Shown here one piece after another: positions 4,601 to 6,981 of a stretch of 6,981 nt of DNA. Source of the stretch: Anaerolineales bacterium (GTDB lineage: Bacteria; Chloroflexota; Anaerolineae; Promineifilales; Promineifilaceae); assembly GCA_020432595.1 (NCBI GenBank), contig JAGQGA010000283.1, forward strand, positions 1 to 6,981, written 5' to 3'. The notes beneath the pieces are model-generated. The model was not told where the DNA came from and did no database searches. It worked only from the letters and a program-made list of their open reading frames with translations. Made by a program: the position numbers and the translations under genes. Numbering within the stretch: position 1 is the stretch's first letter; every line of letters begins with the position of its first letter.

Positions 4601-6913
4601 ATGTTCAACCGACTTCGGCAAAAGCAAAAATTAGCATTTCCGTCCCTACACTACCCCGTTGAAATCATTCGTGACACCTGGGGTGTCCCCCACATCTACG
4701 CCAAAACAGAAACCGACCTTTTTTTTGCTCAAGGGTTTGTTCACGCGCAGGATCGGCTGTTCCAAATGGATTTGAATCGCCGCGTTGGGTCGGGGAGACT
4801 CAGCGAAATCATTGGCTCTAAAGGGGTTGCAACCGACCGTTTTGCTCGCATCATGGGGTGGACACGCGCTGCCCACAATCATGTGCACGGAGGTGACGAC
4901 GCGACGCTGGTTATGGCAGATGCCTACTGCGCTGGAATCAACGCTTTTATCAGCAGTAGCAAAGTTCCACTGGAATTTCGGCTGCTGTTTTACAAACCGG
5001 AGCCGTGGCATCTGTACCACAGTGCCGCCTGGGGGATTGTGTTAGCGTGGGGGCTATCGGCTAACTGGCAATCAGAGCTAATTCGCAATCTGCTTATTGC
5101 CGCATTGGGTGAAGAAAAGGCGGCCGATATTTTGCCGATGACCGATGCTGCCACCCCATCCACGAACCCCATCACGGCCCAACTTGCAGCCAACCTGTTA
5201 ACGGCTTATGAAGAGGCGGTCGCGGCCTTACCGTTGGGCAAGCTGCCCGTTGGTCAAAATATTGGTAGCAATAATTGGGTGGTGGCACCAGAGCGCATGA
5301 GTACAAAACGGCCGTTATTAGCCAACGACCCTCACCTTCCCCCCATCTTCCCTTCCATCTGGTATGAAAATCATCTGGTCGGTGGCCGCTACAATGTCAC
5401 TGGTTTTAGTACCCCTGGCGTGCCTGGTGTCCTCATCGGCCACAACGACCACATCGCCTGGGGCATTACCAATGCCTTTACTGACATCCAAGACATTTAT
5501 ATTGAGCGGTTTCATCCCCAAGACTCGCTGCGTTATGAGCAAAACGGCCGTTGGCATAATGCCGAACAAGTCAATGAAACCATTCATATTCGCGGGAGCA
5601 AACCACTCACCGTGCCAGTACGCTACACACATCATGGCCCCATTATCACCGACCTGCTTTATAACGAAGAGCGCGACCTGTCGCTGTGCTGGATGTGCCA
5701 CCAGCCCAACAATCACCTCAGTTCTGCGCTCAAACTCAACCGCGCCACCGATTGGGACAGCTTTAACGAAGCACTGCGTGATTGGGCTTTTCCGCCACAA
5801 AATATGGTCTATGCAGATACGGCCGGCCATACTGGCTATACACTGCCAGGGCAAATTCCGCTGCGGCAACAAGGCAACGGCATGACCCCTGCCCCAGGGT
5901 GGGATGGTTGCTACGACTGGCAGGGGCAAATCCCCCACGAAGAACTGCTCCGCACGCTCAACCCACCTAGCGGAGTCATTGCTACGGCCAACAACCGGGT
6001 TATTGACAACAGCTATCCGCATTGGCTTACCGAGGAGTGGTTGCCGCCTTACCGCGCCGCCCGCATCTTACAGTTGCTGCAAACACCTCAACCGCTTTCA
6101 TTAGCCGATCATCTTGCAGTTCAACAAGATACAGTATCCCTGCTGGCGCGGCGCTTTTTGCCGCTGGTGCTGCCTCATTTAGCAAAACAGCAGTTGGATG
6201 GCGACCTGGCACGAGGGCGTGAATTGCTTCGGCAGTGGGATGGCAACATGGCTGTTGACAGCGTTGCCCCCACGCTTTATTTTGGCTGGCTGGTGCATTT
6301 AACGCGAGCCGCGATGACCCAAGCATTGGGGGAGGCAGTATGTGAGCAGCTTTTGAGCCAAACGGCCGTTTCGCAAAGCCCTGGCAACCCCTTCCAAGCT
6401 ATCGCCTATGAGCGACTGCTTGACTGGTTGGAAACAAAGCCACCTGATTGGGTCGGCCAGATTGTGCCGCACATTTTCCCATCTTATGTCAAAACATTTG
6501 CTGTTTTACGCCAAAGCGTTGGCACAAAGTGGAAGGCATGGGAATGGGGTAAGCTGCATCGGTTGCACGTCAAGCACCCGCTAACGGCCGTTCCTGGGCT
6601 AGGAAAATATTGGCGACCCCAAGCAATTCCCATGCCAGGCAGTGCCAATACCATTAACCAAACGGCCGTTCCTCTCCAATTTCCTCCAGAACCTGTTGAG
6701 ATGATCGCAAGCTGTCGCATGGTGCTAGATGTAGGGGCGTGGGACAACAGCATGGTTGCGCTACCGGGAGGACAATCTGCTTATGTCAACTCTTTGCATT
6801 ATCAAGATGGGCTGGAAGGGTGGAAAAACGGCCGTTATCGCCCCATGCTCTTTAGCCGCAGCCGCATAGAGGTGGCCGCCAAAGCAACCACGTGGCTCAA
6901 CCCTACAAAATAA
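4601..6913 (+). CDS. Penicillin acylase-family Ntn hydrolase
   Basis: This 770-aa protein belongs to the penicillin amidase (S45, N-terminal nucleophile) family. Members hydrolyse amide bonds in beta-lactams, N-acyl-homoserine lactones or other acyl-amines after self-cleavage into alpha and beta chains. The alpha part shows the family opening: RDTWGVPHIYA (24-34) and FAQGFVHAQDRLFQMDL (42-58). Cleavage is predicted before S223 in IGSNNWV, making Ser the beta-chain N-terminus. H245 (NDPHL, beta-23) and N464/N465 (ATANNRV, near beta-242) fit the remaining active-site positions. The C-terminus has the conserved PGGQS and PMLFSRS motifs, so the gene looks complete and active. There is no signal peptide: the N-terminus MFNRLRQKQKLAF has no hydrophobic core, unlike the periplasmic penicillin and homoserine-lactone acylases. 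The substrate cannot be told from sequence. The stop lies directly against the convergent tRNA terminator. Confidence 0.93.
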   Translation: MFNRLRQKQKLAFPSLHYPVEIIRDTWGVPHIYAKTETDLFFAQGFVHAQDRLFQMDLNRRVGSGRLSEIIGSKGVATDRFARIMGWTRAAHNHVHGGDDATLVMADAYCAGINAFISSSKVPLEFRLLFYKPEPWHLYHSAAWGIVLAWGLSANWQSELIRNLLIAALGEEKAADILPMTDAATPSTNPITAQLAANLLTAYEEAVAALPLGKLPVGQNIGSNNWVVAPERMSTKRPLLANDPHLPPIFPSIWYENHLVGGRYNVTGFSTPGVPGVLIGHNDHIAWGITNAFTDIQDIYIERFHPQDSLRYEQNGRWHNAEQVNETIHIRGSKPLTVPVRYTHHGPIITDLLYNEERDLSLCWMCHQPNNHLSSALKLNRATDWDSFNEALRDWAFPPQNMVYADTAGHTGYTLPGQIPLRQQGNGMTPAPGWDGCYDWQGQIPHEELLRTLNPPSGVIATANNRVIDNSYPHWLTEEWLPPYRAARILQLLQTPQPLSLADHLAVQQDTVSLLARRFLPLVLPHLAKQQLDGDLARGRELLRQWDGNMAVDSVAPTLYFGWLVHLTRAAMTQALGEAVCEQLLSQTAVSQSPGNPFQAIAYERLLDWLETKPPDWVGQIVPHIFPSYVKTFAVLRQSVGTKWKAWEWGKLHRLHVKHPLTAVPGLGKYWRPQAIPMPGSANTINQTAVPLQFPPEPVEMIASCRMVLDVGAWDNSMVALPGGQSAYVNSLHYQDGLEGWKNGRYRPMLFSRSRIEVAAKATTWLNPTK

Positions 6914-6939
6914 AAACCGCATCCAATTTGGATGCGGTT
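6905..6939 (-). terminator. Intrinsic terminator of the tRNA gene (minus strand)
   Basis: A perfect 10-bp stem AACCGCATCC/GGATGCGGTT (6915-6924 with 6930-6939) and 5-nt loop are followed on the minus strand by TTTTTATTTT. The U-tract overlaps the acylase stop codon and last codons. On the plus strand only TTCCTTC follows, so the hairpin may also terminate the acylase mRNA, but weakly. Confidence 0.82.
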
Positions 6940-6948
6940 CCTTCAAGG

Positions 6949-6981
6949 CTGCGGGACCAGGATTCGAACCTAGACTAGACG
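6949..6981 (-). tRNA. tRNA 3' end (truncated by window edge; possibly tRNA-Gln)
   Basis: On the minus strand the T-arm reads CTAGG-TTCGAAT-CCTGG (6973-6957; T-stem of five pairs including one T-G). It is followed by the acceptor strand TCCCGCA (6956-6950) and discriminator G (6949). The next bases are CCT, so CCA is not encoded. The anticodon lies outside the window. A72, C71 and G73 fit the U1-A72, G2-C71 and G73 identity set of bacterial tRNA-Gln, but that assignment is tentative. The terminator follows about 10 nt later. Confidence 0.85.

Larger units (their letters stand above)
3413..6837. repeat. Highly iterated palindrome AACGGCCGTT (nine exact copies)
   Basis: Exact 10-mers start at 3414, 4196, 4260, 5307, 5543, 6361, 6583, 6661 and 6827. 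Four extend to the 12-bp AAACGGCCGTTT (3413, 4195, 4259, 6360). Near copies lie further left at 625-634 and 671-680 (yhaM) and 2519-2528 (NYN gene). About 0.007 exact copies are expected in 7 kb of random sequence. All lie in coding sequence, six of them in the acylase gene. They are read as TAV (3414, 4196, 6361, 6583, 6661), as NGR (4260, 5543, 6827) and as KRPL (5307), so all three frames are used and the constraint is on DNA rather than protein. Confidence 0.9.

Noticed and set aside
5318..6022. 234-codon open frame antisense to the acylase gene
   Set aside because: It mirrors the conserved acylase core and shows no domain of its own.
3413..6837. AACGGCCGTT copies as a small mobile element (MITE) or CRISPR repeat
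   Set aside because: Only 10-12 bp are shared, flanks differ, spacing is irregular and copies lie inside open genes.

Overview
The window (about 50% G+C) looks like bacterial chromosome from an environmental, probably Chloroflexota (Anaerolineae-like) organism. That placement is an inference. It rests on the gene families present (a threonine synthase of the 'THLE...CP..G.PL..RYDL' type, a YhaM-type nuclease, a signal-less penicillin-acylase-family protein) and on the many copies of the palindrome AACGGCCGTT. I cannot assign a species.

Layout. The left part (1-2642) is transcribed leftward. From upstream to downstream it holds an NYN-LOTUS putative ribonuclease/RNA-binding protein (2642-1446), a YhaM-family OB-fold/HD 3'-5' exoribonuclease (1313-369) with a clear sigma70-type promoter just ahead of it, and the first 114 codons of threonine synthase (342-1), which runs off the window edge. 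The right part (2806-6913) is transcribed rightward. It holds an unrecognised single-pass membrane protein (2806-3441), a SAM methyltransferase with a C-terminal zinc-ribbon (3447-4346, only 5 bases after the previous stop), and a penicillin acylase-family Ntn hydrolase (4601-6913). A tRNA on the minus strand enters from the right edge (6981-6949), with its intrinsic terminator lying against the acylase stop codon.

The most interesting signals are not genes. First, the identical 20-bp near-palindrome ATTGTTTCCCGTGAAACAAT occurs twice (2697-2716 and 4538-4557), both times between genes and in the same orientation. Its 16-bp core differs from the ParB centromere site parS (TGTTTCACGTGAAACA) at one base. 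That change makes one half-site resemble the inner bases of the Noc-binding site. The two copies bracket the membrane-protein/methyltransferase pair, one in a divergent promoter region and one in the predicted acylase leader. Second, the 10-bp palindrome AACGGCCGTT occurs nine times exactly and three more times with one or two mismatches, always inside coding sequence and in all three reading frames. This points to a DNA-level highly iterated palindrome, analogous to cyanobacterial HIP1.

Functionally, the left block pairs two RNA-metabolism proteins with an amino-acid biosynthesis gene. The right block is a probable two-gene operon plus a separately promoted acylase. No mobile element, CRISPR array or defence operon is visible.
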